The position numbers and the translations under genes were made by a program. From Beijerinckia mobilis (lineage in GTDB: Bacteria; Pseudomonadota; Alphaproteobacteria; Rhizobiales; Beijerinckiaceae), in NCBI RefSeq assembly GCF_000745425.1, contig NZ_JQJH01000004.1, positions 1 through 64,000 on the forward strand: a DNA stretch of 64,000 nucleotides. Reading direction: 5' to 3'. The notes below the pieces were generated by a model, which was not told where the DNA came from, did not search any database, and saw only the letters and a list, made by a program, of their open reading frames with translations. The stretch's first letter is position 1. Every line of letters begins with the position of its first letter. This document shows positions 36,527 through 46,791 of this stretch, piece by piece.

Positions 36527-37062
36527 GCCGCATCGCTGCTGCGAACCAAGGCGGGCGATGAGAGACCAAGCACGCACCATGAGAAACTTCCAAGAAAGAA
36601 CTGTCATTTATCGCCCGGCCGCAGCCTTGGACCACAACAAGTTTAAGCCGAATCTCCTTGCGCTGCAAAATTCCTGATTTCGCGTCCCGGTGAATTCGGA
36701 AGCGGAAAGACGCGTGCAGGCCTTGCACCGCGATTCGACCTTGCGGATTCCTGTCTGGATTTTCTGTGGAAATGGTGGCCGGGCCTTATGATTCACCAAG
36801 GATTGAACCCCAACAGGCCTTCTCCCGAGCAAGCAGAGGTTTCGGCAACAAGGCCACTGCGAAACGCCTCTATCGAAGAGGTGAGTGCAAGTGCGTTGTA
36901 GGAACGGGCGGTTTCCTTTACTGGAACGATTATCAATTCGCAGATGCAGAATTTCAGGCGGCGCCTCGCGGTGGTCTGTACAGGCTTTTTTCGGAAAGCA
37001 GCCGTTCAGCCTCTGCGAAAGGAGCGTCTGGAAGTCATCAAGAAAGAGAAGTGAGCGCGCCC
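36527..37062. other. Intergenic region upstream of sdhC
   Basis: About 535 bases with no convincing gene. It should contain the promoter of the succinate dehydrogenase operon and of the divergent esterase. I see no clear operator or repeat. Confidence 0.5.
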
Positions 37063-37476
37063 ATGGCCGAAATCAATCTAGGTCCTGGCAGGGTAGGAAA
37101 CCAGCGGCCGTTGTCTCCGCATCTGCAGATTTACCGGCCGATGCTGACCATGATGATGTCGATTGCGCATCGCATCACCGGTGCGGCGCTCTATTTCGGT
37201 ACACTTCTGCTCGCCTGGTATCTGATCGCGGCGGCGGCGGGGCCGGATGCCTTTGCGACGGCGTCGCATTTCTTCAATTCGATTCTCGGGAAGTTGATCC
37301 TTCTTGGTTTCACCTGGGCGCTTTTCCATCATTTCCTCGGCGGCATCCGGCATTGGATCTGGGACGCCGGTCATGGTTTTGATCCGGCCGGTCGCGAGCT
37401 TCTGGCCCAGGCGACGCTCGTCGGCGGTCTCGTCCTGACGATTCTCGTCTGGATCGCCGCGTGTTTCGTCGGCTGA
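37063..37476 (+). CDS. sdhC: Succinate dehydrogenase cytochrome b556 subunit
   Basis: 137 residues from the ATG at 37063 (AAGAGAAG upstream; a GTG at 37051 is possible). It is a membrane anchor of complex II that binds heme b and ubiquinone. The signature RPLSPHLQIYRP (about 14-25) is followed by three membrane helices. IAHRITGAALYFG and the heme-ligand block FHHFLGGIRHWIWDAGHGF are the typical conserved segments. First gene of the sdh operon, followed by an unusually long gap of about 270 bases before sdhD. Confidence 0.95.
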   Translation: MAEINLGPGRVGNQRPLSPHLQIYRPMLTMMMSIAHRITGAALYFGTLLLAWYLIAAAAGPDAFATASHFFNSILGKLILLGFTWALFHHFLGGIRHWIWDAGHGFDPAGRELLAQATLVGGLVLTILVWIAACFVG

Positions 37477-37589
37477 TCCGGCTGCCTTCAGGGATCCGAT
37501 AGTCACGCTTGCATCCGGCACGTGGCATTCGATGGGTCCGTAAATGTTTGATTTACAATTGTCGGTTCTGGAGTGCCCGTATGTGGCAA

Positions 37590-37635
37590 CCCGAGAATCG
37601 GTCTCTCGAAACCAATTCTTTGGCCGATTCTCGGG
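37590..37635 (+). promoter_or_regulatory. 12-bp inverted repeat in the sdhC-sdhD gap
   Basis: Arms CCCGAGAATCGG (37590-37601) and CCGATTCTCGGG (37624-37635) form a perfect 12-bp stem around a 22-base loop, inside a 274-base spacer between sdhC and sdhD. It has no T-run. It could be an RNA structure affecting sdhD expression, a processing site or a remnant repeat. A plus-strand open frame through the region (37509-37754) overlaps the sdhD start by ATGA, so a leader peptide is possible but unproven. Confidence 0.5.
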
Positions 37636-37750
37636 CTGATCCCTGGACCGATCCACAACGTGATCCATGGGCCAATCCTTCGAGACGATCGCCAGTCGCG
37701 CGGTCTGTCATTCGGGTGCGGGCCGGCGAGCTTGTAAGGGAAGAGACATT

Positions 37751-38143
37751 ATGAGGCATGATCCATCCTCCATGCGGACCGCCGCCAGCAGAGTGCGTTT
37801 CCTTGGGTCCGCGCGTTCCGGCACCGCCGAAACCTGGCATATGCGCGTCACTTCGGTCGCGCTGGTGCCGCTGAGCATCGCCTTTGTCTTCATCGTTCTG
37901 TCTCTGATCGGCAAGGATTACGAGTCCGCGGTCGCCACCCTCGGCAGCCCGATCCCGGCGATTCTGATGCTTTTGTTCATTCTTGCCAGCGTCTATCACA
38001 TGAAGATCGGCATGCAGTCGATCATCGATGATTACGTGCATGCTCCCCATGTCAAGGACTGGGCGCTTCTCGGCAATCTCTTCTTCTCGTTCGCCATCGG
38101 TCTCGCCTGCGTCTATGCCGTCTTGAAGCTCAGCTTCATGTGA
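37751..38143 (+). CDS. sdhD: Succinate dehydrogenase hydrophobic membrane anchor subunit
   Basis: 130 residues from the ATG at 37751 (GGGAAGAGA upstream). The second membrane anchor of complex [28 protein letters not shown] is the typical N-terminal block, followed by three membrane helices and [15 protein letters not shown], carrying the conserved His and Asp of the quinone/heme site. Expected partner of the upstream sdhC, although separated by a hairpin-bearing spacer. Confidence 0.93.
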   Translation: MRHDPSSMRTAASRVRFLGSARSGTAETWHMRVTSVALVPLSIAFVFIVLSLIGKDYESAVATLGSPIPAILMLLFILASVYHMKIGMQSIIDDYVHAPHVKDWALLGNLFFSFAIGLACVYAVLKLSFM

Positions 38144-38189
38144 CGGCCGCCCGCGGATTGATCGCCCACTTTGGCTGAAAGGCATTATC

Positions 38190-40028
38190 ATGGCCGTTAA
38201 CGGATCAACGAACGGAACTGCGGCGCCCGCCTATAACGGGAATGCCTATCCGATCACCGATCACACGTTTGATGTCGTCATCGTTGGCGCGGGCGGGGCC
38301 GGTCTTCGCGCGACGGTTGGCTGTTCCCAGGCGGGTCTTCGTACGGCCTGCATCTCCAAGGTGTTTCCGACGCGTTCGCATACCGTTGCCGCGCAGGGCG
38401 GTGTCGCCGCCTCGCTCGCGAATATGGGGCCGGACAATTGGAAATGGCACATGTACGATACCGTCAAGGGATCGGACTGGCTGGGTGATCAGGATTCCAT
38501 CGAATATATGGTGCGCAACGCGCCGGCCGCCGTTTATGAACTCGAACATTGGGGCGTGCCCTTCTCCCGCACCGAGGATGGCCGCATCTATCAGCGCCCC
38601 TTCGGCGGCATGACCACCGATTTCGGCAAGGGTCCGCCAGCGCAGCGCACCTGCGCCGCCGCCGACCGCACGGGTCACGCCATTTTGCATACGCTTTATG
38701 GTCAGGCACTGCGCAACCACACCGAATTCTTCATCGAATATTTCGCCATCGACCTGATCATGGAGGATGGCGTTTGCCGCGGCGTCGTCTGCCTGAAGCT
38801 CGATGACGGCACGATTCACCGTTTCCGTTCCCAGCTCGTCATTCTCGCCACCGGCGGTTATGGCCGCGCCTATTTCTCGGCGACTTCGGCGCATACCTGC
38901 ACGGGTGACGGCAATGCCATGGTGCTGCGTGCCGGCTTGCCGCTGCAGGACATGGAATTCGTCCAGTTCCATCCGACCGGCATCTATGGCGCGGGCTGCC
39001 TCATCACGGAGGGTGCGCGCGGCGAGGGTGGTTATCTCACCAATTCGGCGGGCGAACGCTTCATGGAACGCTATGCGCCTTCAGTGAAGGATCTCGCCCC
39101 GCGCGACATGGTCTCGCGCGCCATGACCATGGAGATCCGCGAGGGACGCGGCGTCGGTAAGAACAAGGATCACATCTTCCTGCATCTCGATCACCTCGAT
39201 CCGAAGATCCTGCACGAACGTCTTCCCGGCATTTCGGAAAGCGCGCGGATCTTCGCGGGCGTCGATGTCACCAAGGAACCGATCCCGGTCCTGCCGACGG
39301 TGCATTACAATATGGGCGGCATTCCGACCAATTATCATGGCGAAGTGGTCATCAAAAAAGGCGACGATCCAGACGTCGTGGTGCCCGGCCTGATGGCGCT
39401 CGGCGAGGCTGCCTGCGTCTCCGTCCATGGCGCAAACCGTCTCGGCTCGAATTCGCTGATCGATCTCGTCGTTTTCGGCCGCGCCGCGGGTCTGCGCGCC
39501 GCTGAAATCGTGACGGCAGGTGCGAAGCAGCCGGAGCTTCCTGCCGATTCGGCGGATCTGGCGCTGTCGCGGCTCGATCATTTCCGTTTCGCCAAGGGCA
39601 GCCTGCCGACTGCGGAACTGCGTCTGCAGATGCAGCGCGTCATGCAGAACAATTGCGCGGTCTATCGGACCGGCGAGACGCTTCAGGAAGGCTCCAAGCT
39701 CATCCATGAAGTCTGGGCCGCGAAGGACCAGATCGGCGTGACCGATCGCGGCCTGATCTGGAACAGCGATCTCGTCGAAACGCTGGAATTCGATAATCTC
39801 ATCGTCCAGGCCGTCGTGACCATGGATGGCGCGGTCAACCGCACGGAATCCCGCGGCGCGCATGCACGCGAGGATTACACCGAGCGCGACGACAAGAACT
39901 GGATGAAGCATACATTGGCCTCGATCGATGCCACCGCGCATACGGTGTCCCTCGATTACCGTCCGGTGCACAGCTACACGATGACGAACGAGATGCAATA
40001 TATCGAGCCGAAGGCCCGCGTCTATTAA
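38190..40028 (+). CDS. sdhA: Succinate dehydrogenase flavoprotein subunit
   Basis: 612 residues. It carries covalent FAD and oxidises succinate to fumarate in the TCA cycle. The FAD-binding motif [13 protein letters not shown] (about 29-41) and the flavin-attachment block [10 protein letters not shown] with His64 are present, as are [28 protein letters not shown] and the substrate-binding [21 protein letters not shown]. The C-terminal end carries [14 protein letters not shown]. Follows sdhD by 46 bases, so the operon is co-transcribed. Confidence 0.98.
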   Translation: MAVNGSTNGTAAPAYNGNAYPITDHTFDVVIVGAGGAGLRATVGCSQAGLRTACISKVFPTRSHTVAAQGGVAASLANMGPDNWKWHMYDTVKGSDWLGDQDSIEYMVRNAPAAVYELEHWGVPFSRTEDGRIYQRPFGGMTTDFGKGPPAQRTCAAADRTGHAILHTLYGQALRNHTEFFIEYFAIDLIMEDGVCRGVVCLKLDDGTIHRFRSQLVILATGGYGRAYFSATSAHTCTGDGNAMVLRAGLPLQDMEFVQFHPTGIYGAGCLITEGARGEGGYLTNSAGERFMERYAPSVKDLAPRDMVSRAMTMEIREGRGVGKNKDHIFLHLDHLDPKILHERLPGISESARIFAGVDVTKEPIPVLPTVHYNMGGIPTNYHGEVVIKKGDDPDVVVPGLMALGEAACVSVHGANRLGSNSLIDLVVFGRAAGLRAAEIVTAGAKQPELPADSADLALSRLDHFRFAKGSLPTAELRLQMQRVMQNNCAVYRTGETLQEGSKLIHEVWAAKDQIGVTDRGLIWNSDLVETLEFDNLIVQAVVTMDGAVNRTESRGAHAREDYTERDDKNWMKHTLASIDATAHTVSLDYRPVHSYTMTNEMQYIEPKARVY

Positions 40029-40088
40029 TCCGCCCCATGCTCTTGCAGGGATGCTGAACGCCCCCGTTCGACATCCGAGGTTTTCACG

Positions 40089-40868
40089 ATGGTTCAGCTC
40101 ACCCTTCCCAAAAATTCCACGATAACCAAGGGCAAGGTCTGGCCGAAGCCGGACGGCGCCAAGAATATCAAGGAATATCAGATCTATCGCTGGAACCCGG
40201 AAGACGGGTCCAACCCCCGTGTCGATACCTATTATGTCGACCGTGACAATTGCGCGCCGATGGTGCTCGACGCGCTCATCTACATCAAATCGCATATCGA
40301 TCCGACGCTCACCTTCCGCAGATCCTGCCGCGAAGGCATTTGCGGTTCCTGTGCGATGAATATCGACGGTACCAATACGCTTGCCTGCACCAAAGGTATG
40401 GATGAGGTGAAGGGGGCGGTGAAGATTTATCCGCTGCCGCATATGATGGTGGTGAAGGATCTGGTTCCCGATCTCACCAATTTCTATGCCCAGCATGCTT
40501 CGATCGAGCCGTGGCTTCATACGACGACGCCGTCGCCGGAAAAGGAATGGCGGCAATCGCCGGAGGATCGCAGCAAGCTCGACGGGCTTTATGAATGCAT
40601 CCTCTGCGCCTGCTGCTCGACCTCATGCCCGAGCTATTGGTGGAATGGCGACCGCTATCTGGGGCCAGCCGCTTTGCTGCAGGCCTATCGCTGGTTGATC
40701 GACTCTCGCGATGAGACGACTGGCGAGCGCCTCGATAATCTGGAAGATCCCTTCCGTCTTTATCGTTGCCACACGATCATGAATTGCGCCAAGGCCTGTC
40801 CGAAGGGGTTGAATCCCGCCAAGGCTATTGCGGATATCAAGAACATGATGGTCGAGCGGCAGCTCTAA
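40089..40868 (+). CDS. sdhB: Succinate dehydrogenase iron-sulfur subunit
   Basis: 259 residues. It passes electrons from SdhA to quinone through three clusters: the 2Fe-2S site in [21 protein letters not shown] (about 79-99), the 4Fe-4S site in [13 protein letters not shown] and the 3Fe-4S site in [17 protein letters not shown]. The C-terminal end [14 protein letters not shown] is typical. Last gene of the sdh operon; a strong terminator follows about 50 bases on. Confidence 0.98.
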   Translation: MVQLTLPKNSTITKGKVWPKPDGAKNIKEYQIYRWNPEDGSNPRVDTYYVDRDNCAPMVLDALIYIKSHIDPTLTFRRSCREGICGSCAMNIDGTNTLACTKGMDEVKGAVKIYPLPHMMVVKDLVPDLTNFYAQHASIEPWLHTTTPSPEKEWRQSPEDRSKLDGLYECILCACCSTSCPSYWWNGDRYLGPAALLQAYRWLIDSRDETTGERLDNLEDPFRLYRCHTIMNCAKACPKGLNPAKAIADIKNMMVERQL

Positions 40869-41196
40869 GGCATTTTTCGGATTGCTCCCGCGGGCGAGCA
40901 GTCGAGGACACAGATGAAGGCCTCCGCGCTGCCAGGGCGCTGGAGGCCTTTCTGTTTTCACGTCCCGAGAGTGTTGTCGGGTCTCGTCCTGATGCCCGTA
41001 GCATTGTTGCAATGGAAGATGTCTGTCTCTCCTCGTCCTCGGTCGATGAGGAGCCAAAAAGCCGGTGCTCACGGCGAAATTGACTTAGGCCTTTCAAGAT
41101 AATGAGATAGGCTCTGGTCTTCTGCCATTCGCGATCTGCGGATAGGCCAAGACAAATCCCCAATGGGAAAAATCAAGAGAATCGGGAGAGAAACGC
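40869..41196. other. Gap after the sdh operon
   Basis: About 330 bases. It holds the sdh terminator at its start and otherwise short frames with no support. The promoter of the next gene should lie in its second half. Confidence 0.5.
40917..40950 (+). terminator. Terminator of the sdh operon
   Basis: An AAGGCCTCC-GCGC arm pairs with GCGC-TGGAGGCCTT around a short loop, followed by TCTGTTTTC. It lies about 50 bases after the sdhB stop. Perfect stem apart from one bulge. Confidence 0.85.
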
Positions 41197-41631
41197 ATGC
41201 ATGTCACTGCAGATGCAGCGTCGTCCGCCATTGAAGCGGCGCGTCTCAAGGCGCGGGAAATTGGCACGCAAATGTGCATCGCCGTGGTGGATTCCGGCGG
41301 CAATCTCAAAGCCTTTCTTCGAATGGACGATGCCTGGGTCGGCAGCATTGATATTGCCATCAAGAAAGCCAAGACGGCTTTATTCTTCGGCATGCCGACG
41401 GGAGCGATCGGAGGATTGTCCCAGCCGGGTGGTCCGCTATTCGGGATCGAACATTCCAATGGCGGTTTGATCACCTTTCCTGGCGGCCTGCCGATCGTCG
41501 ATGATGATGGCGTGCTCGTCGGAGCCATTGGAGTCAGCGGGAGTTCGGTCGAGAATGATCATCTCGTCGCTCAGGCGGGCGTTGCCGTTGTGGGTGTCAG
41601 CGATCTGCCAAGCCATCCCTGGCGGACATGA
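41197..41631 (+). CDS. Heme-binding protein of the GlcG/HbpS family
   Basis: 144 residues. The family signature is [35 protein letters not shown] and then [35 protein letters not shown]. Members include GlcG of the glycolate operon and the extracellular heme-binding HbpS; many are of unknown role. There is no signal peptide, so it would be cytoplasmic. No glycolate genes lie nearby. Confidence 0.85.
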   Translation: MHVTADAASSAIEAARLKAREIGTQMCIAVVDSGGNLKAFLRMDDAWVGSIDIAIKKAKTALFFGMPTGAIGGLSQPGGPLFGIEHSNGGLITFPGGLPIVDDDGVLVGAIGVSGSSVENDHLVAQAGVAVVGVSDLPSHPWRT

Positions 41632-42217
41632 AGGATGAAATCACCACTTCAACGAAAGCGTGGTGGCCGGACCTCGGCCATGGTGCCGAGGAATCAGGAC
41701 CGGGTCTGCGAATTGAGGGTGAATCAGCCCAATCTTCGTTGACAGGGGCTGCTGGCGGAGTTTTCGTGCCTCCCGGACGTTTAGGCATGGTGGATAATAT
41801 CGCCACGCTGCACTCTCCCTCGGCAAATGAAGTAAGGACCAACAGTTTAGTCAGACCGCCGAAGTTCCGTTCATCAGGATTATTGATGGCACTTTGATCA
41901 TTTCATCCTTTCAGTTGGCGAATAGGCAGGCGTTACGTGCTTTCTCCACCAAAGGGCCTTCGCTTTTCCAGCGTCATGGTAAGGTTTTCGTGACGATTTC
42001 TGGTCATCATTGCAGCGAAAATTTTTGCTCACACTTGCATCAAATGCCAATGCGCTTTAAGGCTTAGCCTAGAGCGCGGCGGGAAAGGATGTGGCGTTTG
42101 GAATTTCGGGATATGATCGCCCGTCTCGCCGGACCTTCATCGATGAAACGTCAGGGCGCCTCTGCCGCTTTCCCGCCACATTTTCTGGCAACGATGAAGG
42201 TAGAGAAAGGACAGTCG
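41632..42217. other. Intergenic region before the lytic transglycosylase
   Basis: About 585 bases. An 89-codon plus-strand frame (41628-41897) overlaps the GlcG stop but has no recognisable feature, and a minus-strand frame overlaps it, so I do not call either. The remainder has no visible structure. Confidence 0.4.
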
Positions 42218-43027
42218 ATGGTTTCAGCCGTGAGATATCAGCTCTCGACCTCGCTTCGCCTGACGGTCGGCTTCACCGCCTGCGTGATCGCCTCTGGTCT
42301 CACCTTCGCTCCATCGGCCAGGGCGCAAACTTATCCTTCTCTCGATGCCAAGATCGCGCATTACGCTGCAATCCATGGTGTGCCTGCCCGGCTGGTCCAC
42401 CGCGTCGTGCACCGGGAGAGCAAGGGAAACCCGCATCTCGTCCACCGTGGTAATATTGGTCTGATGCAGATCAAATATGGCACTGCGCGCAGCATGGGTT
42501 ATTCCGGAGCCCCGCAGGGTCTCCTGGATGCCGAAACCAATCTTGCCTATGCCGTTCCTTATCTCGCCAATGCCTATCGGCTGGCAGGCGGTGATGAGGA
42601 CCGCGCCGTTGGCCTTTATGCCGCCGGCTATTATTACACAGCCAAAAGCCATCACATGCTTGCGGACTTGCGCACGGCCGACTCGCCTCCCGTGGTTTCT
42701 CCCCTTGTTACCTCGCATCGTGTCGGTCCGCTAAATGTCGCGGATGCCCGCGATATGTCACGCGAGCTGGAACTGGCGCGCACCAATTATCTTGAAAATC
42801 GCCAGACTGCTGCCGCAGCGCCGCTGGCTCGGTCTGTTTCAGCCGCTGCGGGTTCCCCTCTGCCACCATCTCGCTCAGCCTCCGTGGGGGAGGGTGCGCG
42901 TGGCGACAGGGCTCCGGCTGAATATCAGGTCGCGAGTCTCGATTCCGGCCGTTCCATCGCCGTTTTCAGTGACCAGGCGCCGGAGGTTGCGCCTCTGCCG
43001 CCACCGCGTCCCTTCAGCGCTTATTGA
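42218..43027 (+). CDS. Lytic transglycosylase, SLT domain
   Basis: 269 residues from the ATG at 42218 (AAAGGAC about 6 bases upstream; the open frame extends to 42089 without support). It cleaves peptidoglycan glycan strands. A signal sequence (LRLTVGFTACVIASGLTFAPSARA) leads to an SLT domain: VVHRESKGNP has the catalytic Glu, then GLMQIKYGTARSMG, ETNLAYAVPYLANAYR and AVGLYAAGYY. The C-terminal ~100 residues are a Pro/Ser/Ala-rich, low-complexity tail (for example PPLPPSRSASVGEGAR). Located between the heme-binding GlcG-like and the HmuQ-like genes; a functional tie is not evident. Confidence 0.9.
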   Translation: MVSAVRYQLSTSLRLTVGFTACVIASGLTFAPSARAQTYPSLDAKIAHYAAIHGVPARLVHRVVHRESKGNPHLVHRGNIGLMQIKYGTARSMGYSGAPQGLLDAETNLAYAVPYLANAYRLAGGDEDRAVGLYAAGYYYTAKSHHMLADLRTADSPPVVSPLVTSHRVGPLNVADARDMSRELELARTNYLENRQTAAAAPLARSVSAAAGSPLPPSRSASVGEGARGDRAPAEYQVASLDSGRSIAVFSDQAPEVAPLPPPRPFSAY

Positions 43028-43198
43028 GAACGGCCGTATTTTCGACTTGGCGTCATACAAGTCCAGCTCCGCCACGGCGCGGAGCCGCCTGACATGATCC
43101 AATCCTTTAGTCTCATGAAATGCCGCTTGCCGTTGGCTGTTGATCCTTGGCAGAAGGAGCCTCCAGCCGATCCTATGGTCGTTTCAGCGGAGCAAGCC

Positions 43199-43525
43199 AT
43201 GTTCTATGCGATGAATCGTTTCAAGATCATCAAAGGCGAAGAGCAAGCCTTTGAGGAAAGATGGAAATCGCGCGACAGCCGGCTCAAGGAACTGCCGGGT
43301 TTCGTTGAATTCGATCTCCTGCGCGGCCCCGAGACCGACGCCTATACGCTTTACGCGTCGCATACGGTCTGGGCGACCAAGGATGATTTCCTGAATTGGA
43401 CGAAATCGGAACAATTCCGCGCGGCCCATGCCGGGGCGGGGTCTTCCAAGCCGCTTTATATGGGGCCGCCAGAATTCGAAGGTTTCGAATCCGTGCAAAA
43501 TCTCAGCAATCGCTCCGCTGCTTAA
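43199..43525 (+). CDS. Heme-degrading monooxygenase (HmuQ/HmuD-like, ABM fold)
   Basis: 108 residues from the ATG at 43199 (GGAG upstream; open frame extends to 43094 without conserved sequence). The start MFYAMNRFKIIKGEEQAFEERW, followed by PGFVEFDLLRGPETDAYTLYASHTVW, closely follows the layout of rhizobial HmuQ/HmuD heme oxygenases. The conserved Asn (residue 6), His and Trp near ASHTVWATKDDF fit the heme-site residues of the IsdG-type fold. The enzyme would open heme to release iron. No hmu transport genes lie beside it. Confidence in the family is good; the exact reaction is inferred. Confidence 0.78.
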   Translation: MFYAMNRFKIIKGEEQAFEERWKSRDSRLKELPGFVEFDLLRGPETDAYTLYASHTVWATKDDFLNWTKSEQFRAAHAGAGSSKPLYMGPPEFEGFESVQNLSNRSAA

Positions 43526-43690
43526 AGCGGTGATCAGACTGCCTTCAGATCAGCAATTGGCAGGTGAGGCCTCGCTTTGCGAGTGTTCACCTGTGCACTT
43601 TGCCGGTGCTCATGACGGTCTTGGTTTGCCTGGAAGGCGGCAGGGCCTATAAAGGCGGCCAGAACCCATTATTCTGCCGAAGATCCTATC

Positions 43691-46600
43691 ATGACGCTTG
43701 TGCATCGCCCGATTGAAGCCGGCGACCGGGTCTTCCTGGTCGATGGATCCTCCTTTGTCTTTCGGGCCTATTTCCAGTCGATCCGGCAGGACGCCAAATA
43801 TAATTATCGCGCCGATCGTCTGCCGACTGGCGCCGTGCGTCTCTTCTGCACCAAAGTGTTTCAGTTCATTCGTGAGGGTGCGGCTGATCTCAAGCCGACG
43901 CATCTTGCAATCATCTTCGACAAATCGGAAAATTCCTTTCGCAAGGAAATCTATCCTCCTTACAAGGCCAACCGCTCGGAGCCGCCGGAAGATCTCATTC
44001 CGCAATTTCCGCTCATGCGCGCGGCTGTGCGCGCCTTTGGCCTGACGCCCGTCGAGCAGGATCGCTACGAGGCCGATGACCTCATCGCCACCTACGCGGC
44101 GCAGGCGCATGCGTGCGGGGCCGAGGTGCTCATCATTTCCGCCGACAAGGATTTGATGCAGCTGATCGAACAGGGCGTCTCGATGTATGACCCGGCCTCC
44201 GGCGAGGCGGGAGCGAAAGGCGCCCGTGCCGAGCGCCGCATCGGGCTTGAGGAAGTCGAGGCTTATTTCGGTGTCGGTCCGGAAAAGGTCGTGGATGTCC
44301 AGGCGCTTGCTGGCGATTCAACCGATAATGTGCCGGGCGCGCGTGGCATCGGCATCAAGACGGCGGCCCAGCTCATCAAAGATTACGGTGATCTCGACAC
44401 GCTTCTCAAGCTTGCGCGCGAGATCAAACAGCCGAAACGGCGCGAAATTCTGACCGATCCCGACAGCGTTGCCTTGATCGAAATCTCCCGCAAGCTGGTG
44501 ACGCTTGTGCGTGATGTGCCGGTCGAGATTCCACTCGCCGATCTCGGCCTTCACGCGCCGGAGCCGGACAAGCTCGTCGCTTTCCTGAAGGCCATGGAAT
44601 TCACCACGCTGACGAAACGTGTCGCCGAAGCCTATGGCGTCGATCTCGCCAAAGTGGACCCCGACCCCGACTTTTGCGGCCCTGCGGGGTGGCGCGGCCG
44701 CAATGGAGAAAGACTCGCTGAGGCAGAGGCTACGCCTGGGACGCCCGAAGGTGAGACCCCGCCGGAAACACCCTCTGGAAAAAAGGGACCGAAGCGCAAC
44801 GCGCGTTATGGTGAGCCTGTCGAGAAAGAGGCGATTGCGAGCGGGCCAGGCCAACTCGCCGCGACCCGCGCCAAGGAGGAACAGGCGAGGCCGTTTGATG
44901 TCGCCTCTTATCGGACCATTGCCGATCTCGCCGAGCTGGATGCCATTATTGCCGAAGCCGCTGCTATGGGCCTGCTCGCCATCGATACCGAGACGAGTTC
45001 ACTCGATACGATGCAGGCCGATCTCATCGGCATTTCCCTGTGCGTCGAACCGGGAAAAGGCGTGTACATTCCCCTCGGTCACAGGAGCGGGGAGGGGCAG
45101 GATCTCTTCGAAGGCAAGGGGCTTCTGCCGGGTCAACTTGATCTGCGCGCCGTGCTCGACCGGCTGAAACCCCTGCTTGAGGATGCCAGTGTCCTCAAGA
45201 TCGGACAGAACATCAAATTCGACTGGATCGTGCTGAAACAGCATGGCGTCGAGATGCATCCGGTCGATGATACGCTGCTGTTGTCTTATGTGCTCGATGC
45301 CGGTCTTACCGATCATGGCATGGATGTCCTGTCGGAGAAACATCTTGGCCATAAGCCGATCCCGTTCAGCGCGGTGGCAGGAAGCGGACGTAATTTCATT
45401 GGCTTCGCTCGGGTGCCTCTCGACAAGGCGACGGAATATGCGGCCGAAGATGCCGATGTGACCCTGCGGCTCTGGCGTGTGTTGAAACCGCGCCTGCCGG
45501 CGGAGCAAATGGCCACGGTTTATGAAACGCTGGAACGCCCGATGATCGCGGTGCTGGCGCGGATGGAACGGCGCGGCGTCACCATAGACGTGCCGCTGCT
45601 CGCGCGCCTTTCGAGCGATTTCGCTCAGGATATGGCGCGTTACGAAGCTGAAATCTACGATCTCGCCGGTGAGAAATTCAATCTCGGTTCGCCGAAGCAA
45701 TTGGGTGATATTCTTTTCGGCAAGCTCGGCCTGCCGGGCGCGAAGAAGACAGCGACCGGCGCCTGGTCGACAGCGGCGGGAGTTCTCGACGATCTTGCAG
45801 GGCAAGGTGTCGAGCTTGCCGCCCGCATTCTCGACTGGCGGCAATTGGCCAAACTCAAATCCACCTATACGGATGCCTTGCCGACCTTCATCAATCCATC
45901 GACCGGGCGTGTGCATACATCCTATGCGCTTGCGGCGACGACGACGGGGCGTCTGTCTTCTTCCGACCCCAATTTGCAGAATATTCCGGTGCGCAATGAG
46001 GCGGGCCGCAAGATAAGACGCGCCTTTGTCGCGGCGCCCGGATACAGGCTGGTTTCGGCCGATTATAGTCAGATCGAATTGCGCCTTCTCGCGCATATTG
46101 CCGATATTGGGCAGCTCAAGCAGGCCTTTGCGCAAAACCTCGATATTCACGCAATGACGGCCTCGGAAATATTCGGCATTCCGGTCGAGGGAATGCCGAG
46201 CGAGATCAGACGACGGGCCAAGGCCATCAATTTCGGCATCATCTACGGCATTTCCGCCTTCGGCCTTGCCAATCAGCTCTCCATCCCGCGCGAGGAAGCC
46301 GCCGCCTACATCAAGAAATATTTCGAGCGCTTTCCCGGCATCCGCGCCTATATGGATGACACCAAGAAATTCGCGCGCGACAAAGGCTATGTCGAGACGA
46401 TTTTCGGCAGAAAATGCCATTATCCCCGGATCGGCGCGTCCAATCCTTCAGAGCGCGCCCTCAACGAGCGTGCCGCCATCAATGCGCCGATACAGGGGTC
46501 TGCCGCCGACATCATCCGCCGCGCGATGATTCATATGGAAGATGTGCTGGCGGCCGAAAGGCTCTCCGCGCAAATGCTTTTGCAAGTGCATGACGAACTG

Positions 46601-46747
46601 ATTTTCGAAGTTCCCGAGGACGAAGTCGAGGCAACGATCGCCATCGTTCGCAAGGTGATGGTCGAAGCACCTTTGCCGGCTGTCGATCTCTCGGTCCCTC
46701 TGCAGGTCGATGCCAAAGCTGCTGGCAATTGGGATGAAGCGCATTGA
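43691..46747 (+). CDS. polA: DNA polymerase I
   Basis: 1018 residues, longer than E. coli PolA (928). The 5'-3' exonuclease domain covers about 1-300 (VDGSSFVFRAYF, YEADDLIATYA). An inserted low-complexity linker with Pro, Glu, Lys (about 340-400, PGTPEGETPPETPSGKKGPKR) separates it from the 3'-5' exonuclease-like domain, which retains AIDTETSSLD. The polymerase domain has DYSQIELRLLAHI, RRAKAINFGIIYGISAFG and QVHDELIFEVPEDE. Used in repair and primer processing. Followed by an antiporter gene about 45 bases on. The linker length is the odd part. Confidence 0.97.
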   Translation: MTLVHRPIEAGDRVFLVDGSSFVFRAYFQSIRQDAKYNYRADRLPTGAVRLFCTKVFQFIREGAADLKPTHLAIIFDKSENSFRKEIYPPYKANRSEPPEDLIPQFPLMRAAVRAFGLTPVEQDRYEADDLIATYAAQAHACGAEVLIISADKDLMQLIEQGVSMYDPASGEAGAKGARAERRIGLEEVEAYFGVGPEKVVDVQALAGDSTDNVPGARGIGIKTAAQLIKDYGDLDTLLKLAREIKQPKRREILTDPDSVALIEISRKLVTLVRDVPVEIPLADLGLHAPEPDKLVAFLKAMEFTTLTKRVAEAYGVDLAKVDPDPDFCGPAGWRGRNGERLAEAEATPGTPEGETPPETPSGKKGPKRNARYGEPVEKEAIASGPGQLAATRAKEEQARPFDVASYRTIADLAELDAIIAEAAAMGLLAIDTETSSLDTMQADLIGISLCVEPGKGVYIPLGHRSGEGQDLFEGKGLLPGQLDLRAVLDRLKPLLEDASVLKIGQNIKFDWIVLKQHGVEMHPVDDTLLLSYVLDAGLTDHGMDVLSEKHLGHKPIPFSAVAGSGRNFIGFARVPLDKATEYAAEDADVTLRLWRVLKPRLPAEQMATVYETLERPMIAVLARMERRGVTIDVPLLARLSSDFAQDMARYEAEIYDLAGEKFNLGSPKQLGDILFGKLGLPGAKKTATGAWSTAAGVLDDLAGQGVELAARILDWRQLAKLKSTYTDALPTFINPSTGRVHTSYALAATTTGRLSSSDPNLQNIPVRNEAGRKIRRAFVAAPGYRLVSADYSQIELRLLAHIADIGQLKQAFAQNLDIHAMTASEIFGIPVEGMPSEIRRRAKAINFGIIYGISAFGLANQLSIPREEAAAYIKKYFERFPGIRAYMDDTKKFARDKGYVETIFGRKCHYPRIGASNPSERALNERAAINAPIQGSAADIIRRAMIHMEDVLAAERLSAQMLLQVHDELIFEVPEDEVEATIAIVRKVMVEAPLPAVDLSVPLQVDAKAAGNWDEAH

Positions 46748-46791
46748 TTGCGCTTCGGGAAATCCACCTCATGTCCGGAGCCTGGTAGCCT

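Noticed and set aside
41628-41897. 89-codon frame overlapping the GlcG-like stop by ATGA
   Set aside because: No recognisable domain or ribosome site; a minus-strand frame covers the same DNA. It stays uncalled.
44999-46420. 473-codon minus-strand frame
   Set aside because: It is antisense to polA; composition and lack of motifs show that it is a shadow.
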